DNA of 18,150 bases from CAZGCA01 sp964524145 (GTDB lineage: Bacteria; Hydrogenedentota; CAZGCA01): positions 1 through 18,150 of the forward strand of contig CAZGCA010000107.1 of the NCBI GenBank assembly GCA_964524145.1, read 5' to 3'. The notes under the pieces were generated by a model. That model was not told the origin of the DNA, did no database searches, and saw nothing but the letters and a program-made list of their open reading frames with translations. Positions 7,123-14,239 of the stretch are shown here, in pieces; the stretch's first letter is position 1; each line of letters opens with the position of its first letter. The position numbers were made by a program, and so were the translations under genes.

Positions 7123-7782
7123 TCAAATAGGCCTGGTGACATAGACCGATTTCAGCGCTTCGACCTCGCCTGCCATCAGTCTGGCCAGGCATCTCTTCAC
7201 ATGGACGTTGTCCGGGTTCATCAGCACCGCCTGTTTGCACAGCTCGATCGATTCCGCATAATCCATGGCTCGCTTGACGTAGGCTTCTCCCTCGGGCGAA
7301 AGCGATCCGCCGCCGCCGTTCGTCATCGCGGCAACAAGCTGGCTGGTCTTCCTGGCGTCATTCTCGAGCTGCGTATCGAGAGCCTGTGCCAGCAGCATCG
7401 AGCTATCGGACTCCTGCATCCGCCCCGGTTCTTGTCGCGGCAAACCGGCGAGCACGACAACGAGCAGGAGGGTTGCAGCGGCAAACCCTACCGGCACAAG
7501 TCTTGATGAGAATATCCGGGAGCGAGTGCGCTCCTTCAACCGTGCCCTCACTCTCGGGCCGAAACCGGTCGACGGTTCCAACTCCTCAACCCGGTCCACG
7601 ACCGCCATCGCTTCTCGTATGGCGGCGGCTTCGGCAGCGCACGTTTCGCACGACTTGAGATGATCCGCGATGCTCGAACGGCGTTCTTCGGACAACAGCG
7701 GTTCGGCGTCGATATCCTGCTCGGCCTCGACGAAGAACAACAGGTCGCGGCGAACGTTGTCACACTCGCGTGCTGGCTTCAT
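7123..7782 (-). CDS. Zinc-finger anti-sigma factor, single TM
   Basis: 219 residues. C7, H41, C45 and C48 form the zinc-binding anti-sigma finger (HLKSCETC), followed by a linker and a membrane helix at about 95-113. Residues 114-219 are extracytoplasmic, mostly helical, and contain a TPR-like stretch near the end (KRAMDYAESIELCKQAVLMNP). The cytoplasmic zinc finger should hold the sigma factor encoded just upstream; release would follow an envelope signal. Its ATG overlaps the sigma stop codon (ATGA) and AAGGAG lies about eight bases upstream, so the two are translationally coupled. Which protease releases the sigma factor is not shown here. Confidence 0.85.
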   Translation of the reverse strand: MKPARECDNVRRDLLFFVEAEQDIDAEPLLSEERRSSIADHLKSCETCAAEAAAIREAMAVVDRVEELEPSTGFGPRVRARLKERTRSRIFSSRLVPVGFAAATLLLVVVLAGLPRQEPGRMQESDSSMLLAQALDTQLENDARKTSQLVAAMTNGGGGSLSPEGEAYVKRAMDYAESIELCKQAVLMNPDNVHVKRCLARLMAGEVEALKSVYVTRPI

Positions 7783-8459
7783 AATTCCAACTCCTTCTTT
7801 ATCGTAAGCAGGTGCGGTCGCAACGCTGCTTCCGCCCGGGCCATCCTCGACTTGACCGTCCCCACCGGGCAGCCGAGCGCCTGGGCGATCTCGCTGTAGC
7901 TCAGCTTTTGAAAACGTCTCATTGTAAACACCAGACGGTGGGTCGCCGGTATCCTGTCGAGCGCCGAGCGGACGGCGTCGCCAATCTCCGCGGCAAGCAG
8001 CGCCTCATCCGGTCGAATCCCGGTGTCAACTATCTCCTCGATACCCCGTGTTCGCCCTTCGGAATCGTCACTCTCGACCCGTCTCTGAAAGAAAGAAGTG
8101 AACGGTTTTCGTCGCATCCGCCGGTACTCCTTCGAGAGGATGTTGGCGGCTATCCTGAATATGAATGTGCTGAACTTCGCTCTTGGCTCATATCTTTTTG
8201 CGCTTCTGAACGTACCGACAAACACTTCCTGTGCAAGGTCTTCAGCGCGTTCTCGGTTGCCCAGGTTGCGGTAGAAGAAGTTGTATATTGGTTTCTGGTA
8301 CCGTTTTACGAGTTCGTTGAAGGCCCATTCGGCACCTTCCTCCCGGTACGCCACCATGAGCTCGACATCGGTGAGCCGCACCCTAACAGGCTCCCTCGCC
8401 ATCGCGTCGGCGGGAAACCCCGGGAACCAGTCTGCACATAACACCAACGTTGACATCAT
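7779..8459 (-). CDS. ECF (sigma-E/RpoE-type) RNA polymerase sigma factor
   Basis: 226 residues from ATG 8459. Region 2 (about 47-117) contains FNELVKRYQKPIYNFFYRNL, the AEDLAQEVFVGTF core-binding helix and the FSTFIFRIAANILSKEYRR -10 recognition helix. Region 4 (about 165-215) contains LPxxxR-like DRIPATHRLVFTMR and the helix-turn-helix YSEIAQALGCPVGTVKSRMARA. There is no region 1 or 3, as expected for group IV sigma factors. The start is uncertain: a GTG at 8513 opens the frame, ATG 8459 has a weak AAAAGAG upstream, and ATG 8402 gives the usual family length (207 residues). It heads a minus-strand operon with its anti-sigma factor and two envelope proteins, and a GGAAC-type element upstream suggests it drives its own operon. 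Confidence 0.9.
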   Translation of the reverse strand: MMSTLVLCADWFPGFPADAMAREPVRVRLTDVELMVAYREEGAEWAFNELVKRYQKPIYNFFYRNLGNRERAEDLAQEVFVGTFRSAKRYEPRAKFSTFIFRIAANILSKEYRRMRRKPFTSFFQRRVESDDSEGRTRGIEEIVDTGIRPDEALLAAEIGDAVRSALDRIPATHRLVFTMRRFQKLSYSEIAQALGCPVGTVKSRMARAEAALRPHLLTIKKELEL

Positions 8460-8534
8460 CTTGCGACTCTTTTCTGCGCGTTGATCGGTGGGCCCGTTCC
8501 AGCACGGTGCCACCCGTGTACCCTTTCATATCTA

Positions 8535-8563
8535 TCAATCCCCGATCTCCGGTGAAAGGTTCC
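8535..8563 (-). promoter_or_regulatory. Candidate ECF-sigma-dependent autoregulatory promoter
   Basis: On the minus strand GGAACCTTT starts at 8563, matching the GGAAC-type -35 of RpoE-like sigma factors. ATTGA at 8539-8535 lies at about the right distance to act as a -10. The -35 match is good; the -10 is weak. Autoregulation of an ECF operon is common, which adds some support. Confidence 0.4.
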
Positions 8564-8650
8564 CGGTCCAGCCGAGAAAAACTCCTCCGAATTTCGCCGC
8601 TTCGAGCACCGCCGCATTGAGCGGAACGTGTGGTAAGCTCGACGTCTTCT

Positions 8651-8665
8651 CGTATATACTATACG
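8651..8665. promoter_or_regulatory. Palindrome between the divergent sigma and transporter genes
   Basis: CGTATA and TATACG flank a 3-bp centre, giving a perfect 15-bp inverted repeat. It contains TATACT (8655-8660), a good -10 on the plus strand, although no good -35 sits 17 bp upstream. It is about 105 bp before the transporter ATG. It may be an operator for a GntR-like or other sugar regulator, or an AT-rich promoter core that is palindromic by chance. Confidence 0.35.
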
Positions 8666-8770
8666 GGTGCTACATTCTAGTGCAACTCGCAATGAAGCCT
8701 GCTGGTGTGCTCCATGGAAGGGCCTTTCAGCCATGCTCGCGTCGACCTGTGAAGGCAAGGACCAGCCCAC

Positions 8771-11230
8771 ATGATCTTTCGTAGTATCGGAAGGATACGT
8801 TCGGCTTCGGCGGCACGCCGGGCTGGGCTCCTGCTTTCAGCCGTCGTGGTATCGCTGCTGTCAGTCGGAGCGATAGCTGCGGACACTGGCCCTTCCCTTG
8901 ACCGCGAACGGCCCACCCTTCGCCTGTGGCACATCCCTCTGGAGCACGACTACAACCCGTTCTCGAAGGCGAACCGCGGCGTATTCGACTACTATCGCAA
9001 GACCCATCCCGAGGTGCGCCTGGTCCCAACGACACAGATAACGATAGGGGGCGATGTGCTCGAGGCGCAGTTCCTAATGGCGATGGCGGGCGGCACGGCG
9101 CCGGACGTGATCTCGAATGTTCCCGTCCGCACGTTTCGAGGGTATCTCGAGAAGGGGTTCTTTCACCCGCTCGACGAGTTCCTTTCGCAGGGAGAGATCG
9201 ACCGGCTTAACCCGGAACTGCTCAAAGTGCTGAGCCGGGACGGCAAGATCTACGGGCTCCCCATCGAGGACTACGCCCACTGTCTCTTCTATCGCAGAGC
9301 GGACTTTGCCGCCGTCGGTCTCGACCCGAGACGCCCGCCGCGCACCTGGGACGAGCTGTACGAATACGCCAAACGGCTGACGCGGCCGGAAGAAGGGAAA
9401 TACGGTTTCGGCTTGGTGACGGGCTGGGCATACGGCTGGTTCTGGACCAATTTCCTTTGGCAGGCGGGCGGCGAGCCGGTCCGGCAACGTCGCGACGGCC
9501 AGTGGGAGGCGACCTACGACAGCCCTGAAGCGGTAACGGCAACGGACTTTTTCTGCCGCAAGATGGCATCGGAACCCTGGGAACGCGACGGGACGCCATA
9601 CCGCGGAGTGGTCTATAAAGAGCCTGACGGCGGGAAGATTATCGAGGATTTCGGGCGCGGGATTGTATCGATGATGATCGCTGTCCCGAACAGTGCCAAC
9701 CTCTTTGCGCTCCAGAAGCAGTGGAGTATGGCGGCGAGCGAGATCGGGCTGGCGCCGCTTCCGCGCGGGCCGGCGGGCGAGGCAACAATCCTCGGGGCCA
9801 ACATGGCCGCCGTCAACGCGTCAATCAGCGACCCGGCAGTCCGTCGCGCGGCTGCCGACTATGTTCGCTACCTTTGCGGCGACGAGGGCCAGCGTGTCAA
9901 CACGCGTCTGCTGGTCGAGAACGGTGTCGGCGATTTCGTGCGGCCGGAGTTTCTTCGCAGGTACGGTCATCTCGACGTGCTGTCGAGGATGAACCCTGAA
10001 TGGGTCGAGACGCAGGATCGCCTTCTCGACCACGCCCGGATCGAACCGTTCTGTCCCGGCTACCAGAACGTCCAGACACTGGCTCTTGCCGAAGCGCTGG
10101 ACACGATAACCTACGACGAGAACGCCGACGTCAAGACTGTCTTGAGCGAGAGTGTCAGAACGGTCACACGCGACATATTCGATACGAAACCTCCCGAGGA
10201 GGTGAACCGCCGCCGCAAGACGGCACGCATCGTGTTTGTGGCCGTGTTGTTGGTGATAGGCGTGCTGGTGGTGCGCATGTTCCGGCAAATGGTGCAGGTT
10301 GTCCGATCTGACGACACTACAGGTGTTGCAGGCGGCGCGAGAACTCACGCTATCGCATGGCTGTTCATGCTGCCGGCGTTGCTGTCGATACTCGTGTGGG
10401 GATACTTGCCGCTGGTGCGCGGGTCGTTCATGGCGTTCCAGGACTACCAGATAATGACCGGCACAACCTGGGTGGGGCTGGACAACTTCATCGAGGTGTT
10501 CGGCCGGCCGGTGTTCTGGCAGTCGGTACGGAACACGGTCGTCTACGTCGGCCTGTCGCTGGGCATCGGGTTTTTCATCCCGATCATTCTCGCCATCCTT
10601 CTGACCGAAGTGCCCAAAGGCAAGCTCATCTACCGGACCATATACTACCTTCCGGCCGCGACGTCGGCGCTGGTCATCATGTTTCTCTGGCGCTGGTTCT
10701 ACCAGCCGTCACCTCAGGGGCTTCTCAACACGCTGCTTGGCGTGATCGGCGCGGACCCCCGCGAATGGCTCGGCGACCCCAACCTGGCCATGTTGTGCGT
10801 TATCGTGCCGGCAATCTGGGCCGGAGCGGGACCGGGCAGCCTTATCTACCAGGCGGCACTCAAGAGCGTGCCGGAATCGCAGTACGAAGCGGCGGATATC
10901 GACGGCGCGGGAATACTCCGCAAGACATGGAACGTCACGCTGCCGACGATCAAACCGCTGATCATCATCAACTTCATCGGGGCGTTTATCGGTGCTTTTC
11001 ACGCGATGCAGAACATCTTCGTGATGACCGGCGGCGGACCGGCTCGAGCAACGTACACGCTCGGGATGGAGATATTCTTCAACGCGTACCTATTTCTAAA
11101 CTTCGGCTACGCCACGGCCGTAGCCTGGATACTCGGGTCGTTGCTTATCGGGTTCACCATGTACCAGCTTCGCATTCTCAGGAACATCCAGTTTACTGCG
11201 GCAGGCTCCGTCGCCGGGGTGAGGGAGTAG
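8771..11230 (+). CDS. Extracellular solute-binding protein fused to a MalF-like sugar ABC permease
   Basis: 819 residues. A signal-anchor or signal peptide (18-37) is followed by a family-1 solute-binding domain (about 48-470), with typical LRLWHIP and EAQFLMAMAGGTAPDVI segments. A membrane helix (486-503) then tethers it, and residues 525-819 form a MalF-like permease with six membrane helices and the EAA loop (YEAADIDGAGILRKTWNVTLP, starting at 705) that contacts the ATPase. Carbohydrate importers normally encode these as two proteins. The ATG has AAGGA about nine bases upstream. The next gene, the MalG partner, starts two bases after the stop. The substrate is probably a sugar, glycoside or related compound; no ATPase gene is present, so a shared MsmX/MalK-type ATPase elsewhere is likely (inference). 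Confidence 0.9.
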   Translation: MIFRSIGRIRSASAARRAGLLLSAVVVSLLSVGAIAADTGPSLDRERPTLRLWHIPLEHDYNPFSKANRGVFDYYRKTHPEVRLVPTTQITIGGDVLEAQFLMAMAGGTAPDVISNVPVRTFRGYLEKGFFHPLDEFLSQGEIDRLNPELLKVLSRDGKIYGLPIEDYAHCLFYRRADFAAVGLDPRRPPRTWDELYEYAKRLTRPEEGKYGFGLVTGWAYGWFWTNFLWQAGGEPVRQRRDGQWEATYDSPEAVTATDFFCRKMASEPWERDGTPYRGVVYKEPDGGKIIEDFGRGIVSMMIAVPNSANLFALQKQWSMAASEIGLAPLPRGPAGEATILGANMAAVNASISDPAVRRAAADYVRYLCGDEGQRVNTRLLVENGVGDFVRPEFLRRYGHLDVLSRMNPEWVETQDRLLDHARIEPFCPGYQNVQTLALAEALDTITYDENADVKTVLSESVRTVTRDIFDTKPPEEVNRRRKTARIVFVAVLLVIGVLVVRMFRQMVQVVRSDDTTGVAGGARTHAIAWLFMLPALLSILVWGYLPLVRGSFMAFQDYQIMTGTTWVGLDNFIEVFGRPVFWQSVRNTVVYVGLSLGIGFFIPIILAILLTEVPKGKLIYRTIYYLPAATSALVIMFLWRWFYQPSPQGLLNTLLGVIGADPREWLGDPNLAMLCVIVPAIWAGAGPGSLIYQAALKSVPESQYEAADIDGAGILRKTWNVTLPTIKPLIIINFIGAFIGAFHAMQNIFVMTGGGPARATYTLGMEIFFNAYLFLNFGYATAVAWILGSLLIGFTMYQLRILRNIQFTAAGSVAGVRE

Positions 11231-11232
11231 GG

Positions 11233-12969
11233 ATGCCTATCATACCGAAGGTCGGACGCAGAGGCTTGTCGCTGCGGCTGGTCATCTGGTCGGTCTACAC
11301 CGTGCTGTCGGTCGGTGCCGTCACCATGGTATACCCGTTCGCGCTCATGGTCTCGACGTCGTTCGAAGACAAGCTCGACCGGTCTTCGAGCGAGTACCGG
11401 CTTGTCCCGCGATGGGTCACCAGCCGGCGTACACGGTACCAGAGCTTTCTGCTCGCCCGCCACCCCGGCTTGGATAATCTCGAACAGCTGAACGCCCGGC
11501 ATGGGACATCTTATGGCGAGTTCTCGGCGATACCGCTGCCGGATTTCTCCGGGAACGAGGGCTTCGTCGAGCAGCGGGTGAAGGACTGGCACGGGTTCAA
11601 AGCAAGCCTGCCGCCCGACCATCTCTGCTATTTCGGGTACGTCTCGACTGTGCCGCTCGAGTATCAGGGATGGATCAAGGAGAAGTTCGAGACGATCGAG
11701 GCCTACAACGAAGCGTACCTCGAGGAGAAACGCAACTTCAAGCTGGTCGCGATCCCTGTCGAACGCTACGACAGCCCTCTCTGGAAGCCGGACGACAGCC
11801 CGAAATGGAGAGATTGGGTCGCGTTCAAAGAGAACCTCGAACCGCGACACCGCGAGCCGACTCGCATCGACCAAATCTGGCGCGAGTTCCTTACCCAGCG
11901 GTACTCGACCGTCGAGCGGCTCAATGCGGCATACGGAACGCAGTACGCTTCCATCGCCGACGCGATGCTGCCGCCATGCGTTCCGGCCAACACGAAACAA
12001 CGCGCCGACTGGGAGGCGTTCGTCAGAACTCAGTTCCCGCCACGGTATGTGCGTTTCCCAGGAGAAGCTGATCGCGAAACCGCGCTCGAACAGTGGCGTG
12101 AAGGAACGGTTCCGGTCGACGAGATAGAGCTCGCTCATCCCGAGCACCTGTACCGCGAGTTCCTCTTGAAGAAGTACGGCAGCCTCGAAGCGTTAAACGC
12201 CGCTCAGGGCACGGACGTTGCCGTTGTGATGCAGATAAGGCCGCCGCGTATGGAGGAAGACTGGCTCGAGTTCGACGGATGGACCTGGCGCGACCGTCTC
12301 AAAGCGATGTTCCGCAACTACGGCATCGCCGTCAACCACCTGTTCTACGAACGGCGCGCGTTCCTCAACACGGCCGTGCTCTGTATCGGCACGGTACTCT
12401 CGGCGCTCACAGTGAACCCGCTCTGCGCCTATGCGTTGTCGCGGTTCCGTCTCTCGTACACGAACAAGGTGCTGCTGTTCTGTCTCGCAACGATGGCGTT
12501 TCCCGCCGAAGTCACCATGATACCCAACTACCTTCTGATGCGCGACCTGCACCTGCTCAACACGTACTTCGCGCTCATACTCCCCGGCATGGCCAACGGG
12601 TTCTCGATATTCATTCTCAAAGGGTTCTTCGACAGCCTGCCCAAAGAGCTCTACGAAGCCGCTCAACTCGACGGCGCGGGCGAACTGACGATGTTCGCGC
12701 GTATCACGCTGCCCTTGTCCGGTCCCGTCATGGCCGTCATAGGGATCGGCGCGTTCACGTTGGCCTACGGCTCGTTTATGTGGGCGTTTATCGTCTGCCA
12801 GGACCCCGACTACTGGACCGTGATGGTTTACGTCTACCAGCTTCAGATACTGATGAAGCACGGCGACCTGATGGCGCTGCTCGTTCTGACCGCACTGCCC
12901 ACCCTGCTGGTATTCATATTCTGCCAGCGGATCATCCTGCGCGGTATCGTCGTCCCAACCATGCACTGA
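11233..12969 (+). CDS. MalG-like sugar ABC permease with a large repeat-containing periplasmic insertion
   Basis: 578 residues, about twice the usual 270-300 of MalG-type permeases. Membrane segment 1 is at about 17-43; the remaining five helices and the EAA loop (YEAAQLDGAG, 474-483) occupy 370-570. The extra 300 residues, between the first two membrane helices, should lie outside the cytoplasm. They contain related units with a [FL]L..[RK]Y.[ST][LV]E.LN..[YQ]GT core at about 72-104, 149-170 (degenerate), 217-248 and 308-338, most followed by a D-W-x2-F segment. Similar LN-x-AWGT helices occur in GH42-type glycosidases and related proteins. ATG 11233 has GAGGGAG five bases upstream, inside the end of the preceding gene; the reading frame open farther left lies within the fusion gene and is not used. 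It should pair with the fusion protein as the importer membrane core. Confidence 0.9.
   Translation: MPIIPKVGRRGLSLRLVIWSVYTVLSVGAVTMVYPFALMVSTSFEDKLDRSSSEYRLVPRWVTSRRTRYQSFLLARHPGLDNLEQLNARHGTSYGEFSAIPLPDFSGNEGFVEQRVKDWHGFKASLPPDHLCYFGYVSTVPLEYQGWIKEKFETIEAYNEAYLEEKRNFKLVAIPVERYDSPLWKPDDSPKWRDWVAFKENLEPRHREPTRIDQIWREFLTQRYSTVERLNAAYGTQYASIADAMLPPCVPANTKQRADWEAFVRTQFPPRYVRFPGEADRETALEQWREGTVPVDEIELAHPEHLYREFLLKKYGSLEALNAAQGTDVAVVMQIRPPRMEEDWLEFDGWTWRDRLKAMFRNYGIAVNHLFYERRAFLNTAVLCIGTVLSALTVNPLCAYALSRFRLSYTNKVLLFCLATMAFPAEVTMIPNYLLMRDLHLLNTYFALILPGMANGFSIFILKGFFDSLPKELYEAAQLDGAGELTMFARITLPLSGPVMAVIGIGAFTLAYGSFMWAFIVCQDPDYWTVMVYVYQLQILMKHGDLMALLVLTALPTLLVFIFCQRIILRGIVVPTMH
11434..12252 (+). repeat. 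Protein-level repeat array in the periplasmic loop of the permease
   Basis: Residues 68-340 of the permease hold four related units of about 70-90 residues. Unit 1 has LEQLNARHGTSYGEF, unit 2 the degenerate IEAYNEAYLEE, unit 3 VERLNAAYGTQYASI, unit 4 LEALNAAQGTDVAVV. Each is followed by DW-x2-F or a close variant (DWHGF, DWVAF, DWEAF, DWLEF). The DNA copies are diverged, so this is an old duplication. Confidence 0.75.
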
Positions 12970-12981
12970 CCGCTTTCAGTC

Positions 12982-13034
12982 CACAGACAAGACGCCTGTG
13001 CCACCTTCTTGTAGGGGCACGGCGCGCCGTGCCC
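12982..13034. repeat. Tandem hairpins after the permease gene; possible dispersed repeat or terminator
   Basis: CACAG (12982-12986) pairs with CTGTG (12996-13000) around a 9-base loop. A perfect 20-bp palindrome follows at 13015-13034, GGGCACGGC meeting GCCGTGCCC at a GC centre. The unit GTAGGGGCACGGCGCGCCGT resembles short hairpin repeats scattered between genes in many environmental genomes (from memory, not checked). It begins 13 bases after the permease stop and could end transcription, although no T run follows. Confidence 0.5.
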
Positions 13035-13110
13035 TCGGCGCAAACGTCGCGCAATCAAGCGTTTACGAGAGACACGCTCTCTTCCAGGGACCTCCTTGTA
13101 GCGATTTACC

Positions 13111-13140
13111 TTGACAGGTCGAGGAGGTTTCGTGTAGACT
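13111..13140 (+). promoter_or_regulatory. Promoter of the fur-feo operon
   Basis: TTGACA at 13111-13116 is a perfect -35. TAGACT at 13135-13140 (4 of 6) follows after 18 bp. Transcription would start near 13147, about 50 bases before the fur start codon. Confidence 0.55.
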
Positions 13141-13145
13141 TCTAT

Positions 13146-13160
13146 TGAGACTGAGTCGCA
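13146..13160. promoter_or_regulatory. Candidate Fur box over the transcription start
   Basis: TGAGACTGAGTCGCA is an imperfect 7-1-7 inverted repeat (one mismatched pair per half) and matches 9 of 14 informative positions of the Fur consensus, TGATAAT-N-ATTATCA. It lies right after the -10 box, over the predicted transcription start, where Fur would repress. Support is positional and from symmetry; the match itself is moderate. Confidence 0.45.
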
Positions 13161-13196
13161 TGTGCAACAGAGGCGGGTGCCAACGGAGAGCGTTTG

Positions 13197-13640
13197 GTGA
13201 CTGATCAGTGTAAGCGGCTTGCAGGGTATCTGAGAGAGAGGAACCTTCGGCTGACGTCCGAACGTCAGGCGATAGTGGATGCGATCAGCAAGCTTGGCGG
13301 CCATTTCGACGCCGACGACGTGTTCGTGAGCCTTCGTCAGAAACGCAAAGGCGTGTCGCGTGCGAGCGTGTATCGAACGCTTCCCTTGCTCGAGGATTGC
13401 GGGTTGGTCCGGCGCGTGTTTTCAGGCGACCGGCACGAGCATTACGAGTATATCAGGGGTCAGAAGGCCCACGAGCATCTTGTCTGTTTGGGTTGCGGCA
13501 AGGTGATCGAGTTCGCGAGCCCGAAGCTGACGGCCATCGAGACCGAAACAGGGAGAAAGCATGGTTTCGAGGTCGTGCGCCACAGAGTAGTCGTTGAAGG
13601 GTACTGCAAAGAATGCCGTGCCCGTGCCGAGAGAGGGTGA
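13197..13640 (+). CDS. fur: Fur-family ferric uptake regulator
   Basis: 147 residues from GTG 13197, which has GGAG eight bases upstream; TTG 13194 is one codon earlier and less likely. The N-terminal winged helix (8-85) has the Fur pattern LRLTSERQAIVDAI, GHFDADDVF and the recognition helix SRASVYRTLPLLEDCGLV. The dimerisation domain carries RHEHYEY, HEHLVCLGCG and GYCKEC, so both CxxC pairs of the structural zinc site and the His-rich metal site are present. Fur represses iron-uptake genes when Fe2+ is bound. As first gene of the feo operon, with a candidate Fur box over the promoter, it probably represses itself and feo. Zur or PerR function cannot be excluded, but the feo context favours iron. 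Confidence 0.88.
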   Translation: MTDQCKRLAGYLRERNLRLTSERQAIVDAISKLGGHFDADDVFVSLRQKRKGVSRASVYRTLPLLEDCGLVRRVFSGDRHEHYEYIRGQKAHEHLVCLGCGKVIEFASPKLTAIETETGRKHGFEVVRHRVVVEGYCKECRARAERG

Positions 13641-13646
13641 GACGTT

Positions 13647-13973
13647 ATGCCGGGACCCGGAAGGCGACGGTTTCGACGCGGTCGGAGACAAGGACCGCCT
13701 GCTGTTCCGGGGCGTGAACCGGCGGTAACGCCCGGTGCGGAACCGGTTCCGTTGACGAACAGTGCGGTGGGCGCTGTTGTGCGGGTTGTGGGAGTGCGTG
13801 GTCGCTGCCGGTGGAGCAGACGGTTGCAGGACATGGGCCTGAACGAACAGATGGAGCTGCGCGTGATGAGCGCCGCGGACGGTGGCGGCCCGGTAATCGT
13901 TGCGGTCGGCATGTCGCGGATAGCGATAGAACGTTCCCTGGCACACCACGTCATGGTTGTCCCGGTCCAATAG
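13647..13973 (+). CDS. feoA: FeoA-domain protein with a basic, proline-rich N-terminal extension
   Basis: 108 residues. The C-terminal part (36-108) is a FeoA SH3-like domain: GAVVRVVGVRG, RRLQDMGLNEQMELRVM, and a closing strand with VGMSRIAIERSLAHHVMVVPV. FeoA is a small cytoplasmic protein that binds or stimulates FeoB. The first 35 residues are rich in Arg, Pro and Gly (RRRFRRGRRQG) and have no match in ordinary FeoA; an internal start at TTG 13752 would remove them. The ATG lies six bases after fur and is preceded by GAGAGAGGG. It is the first of two adjacent feoA genes, sharing little beyond the fold with the second, so they are probably not a recent duplication. Confidence 0.8.
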   Translation: MPGPGRRRFRRGRRQGPPAVPGREPAVTPGAEPVPLTNSAVGAVVRVVGVRGRCRWSRRLQDMGLNEQMELRVMSAADGGGPVIVAVGMSRIAIERSLAHHVMVVPVQ

Positions 13974-13984
13974 TGGTCAACGAT

Positions 13985-14239
13985 ATGGCTGAAGAGAAAT
14001 TCCTGAGCCAGCTCACTCAAGGCCAAGAGGGTATTGTGAAGAGGGTCAAGGGTGCCGCGCGCGTCAAACGACGGCTCCAGGAGATGGGGTTCGTTGCGGG
14101 CGCACATGTCCACGTCGCGAAGTTCGCCCCGCTCAAGGATCCCGCCGAGTACGTTATACGCAGTTACCATGTAAGCCTGCGCCGGCAGGAGGCCGCGATG
14201 ATAGTGCTCGAACCGGACGTTCCAACCGATGGAGAGTAA
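13985..14239 (+). CDS. feoA: Second FeoA-domain protein
   Basis: 84 residues, normal FeoA length: LTQGQEGIVKRVKG, VKRRLQEMGFVAGAHVHVAKFAPLKDPAEYVIRSYHVSLRRQEA, then a final hydrophobic strand. It matches classical FeoA more closely than the gene before it. ATG 13985 is chosen by homology; GTG 13973, which overlaps the previous stop, would add four residues. Neither has a clear ribosome binding site, so coupling to the previous gene is likely. Its end overlaps the feoB start by 11 bp. It should act with FeoB in ferrous iron uptake. Confidence 0.88.
   Translation: MAEEKFLSQLTQGQEGIVKRVKGAARVKRRLQEMGFVAGAHVHVAKFAPLKDPAEYVIRSYHVSLRRQEAAMIVLEPDVPTDGE

Noticed and set aside
10357..11232. Longer upstream extension of the second permease frame, giving an 870-residue protein
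   Set aside because: The extension lies inside the fusion gene in another frame and reads as Arg/Gly/His-rich noise. ATG 11233 with GAGGGAG upstream starts a normal permease N-terminus.
12193..12966. 257-residue minus-strand frame opposite the second permease
   Set aside because: Shadow of the permease reading frame; no membrane segments, motifs or ribosome binding site.
13739..13750. Perfect 12-bp palindrome GGAACCGGTTCC in the first feoA gene
   Set aside because: Lies within coding sequence as ordinary codons for the extension; symmetric 12-mers of this composition are expected by chance.
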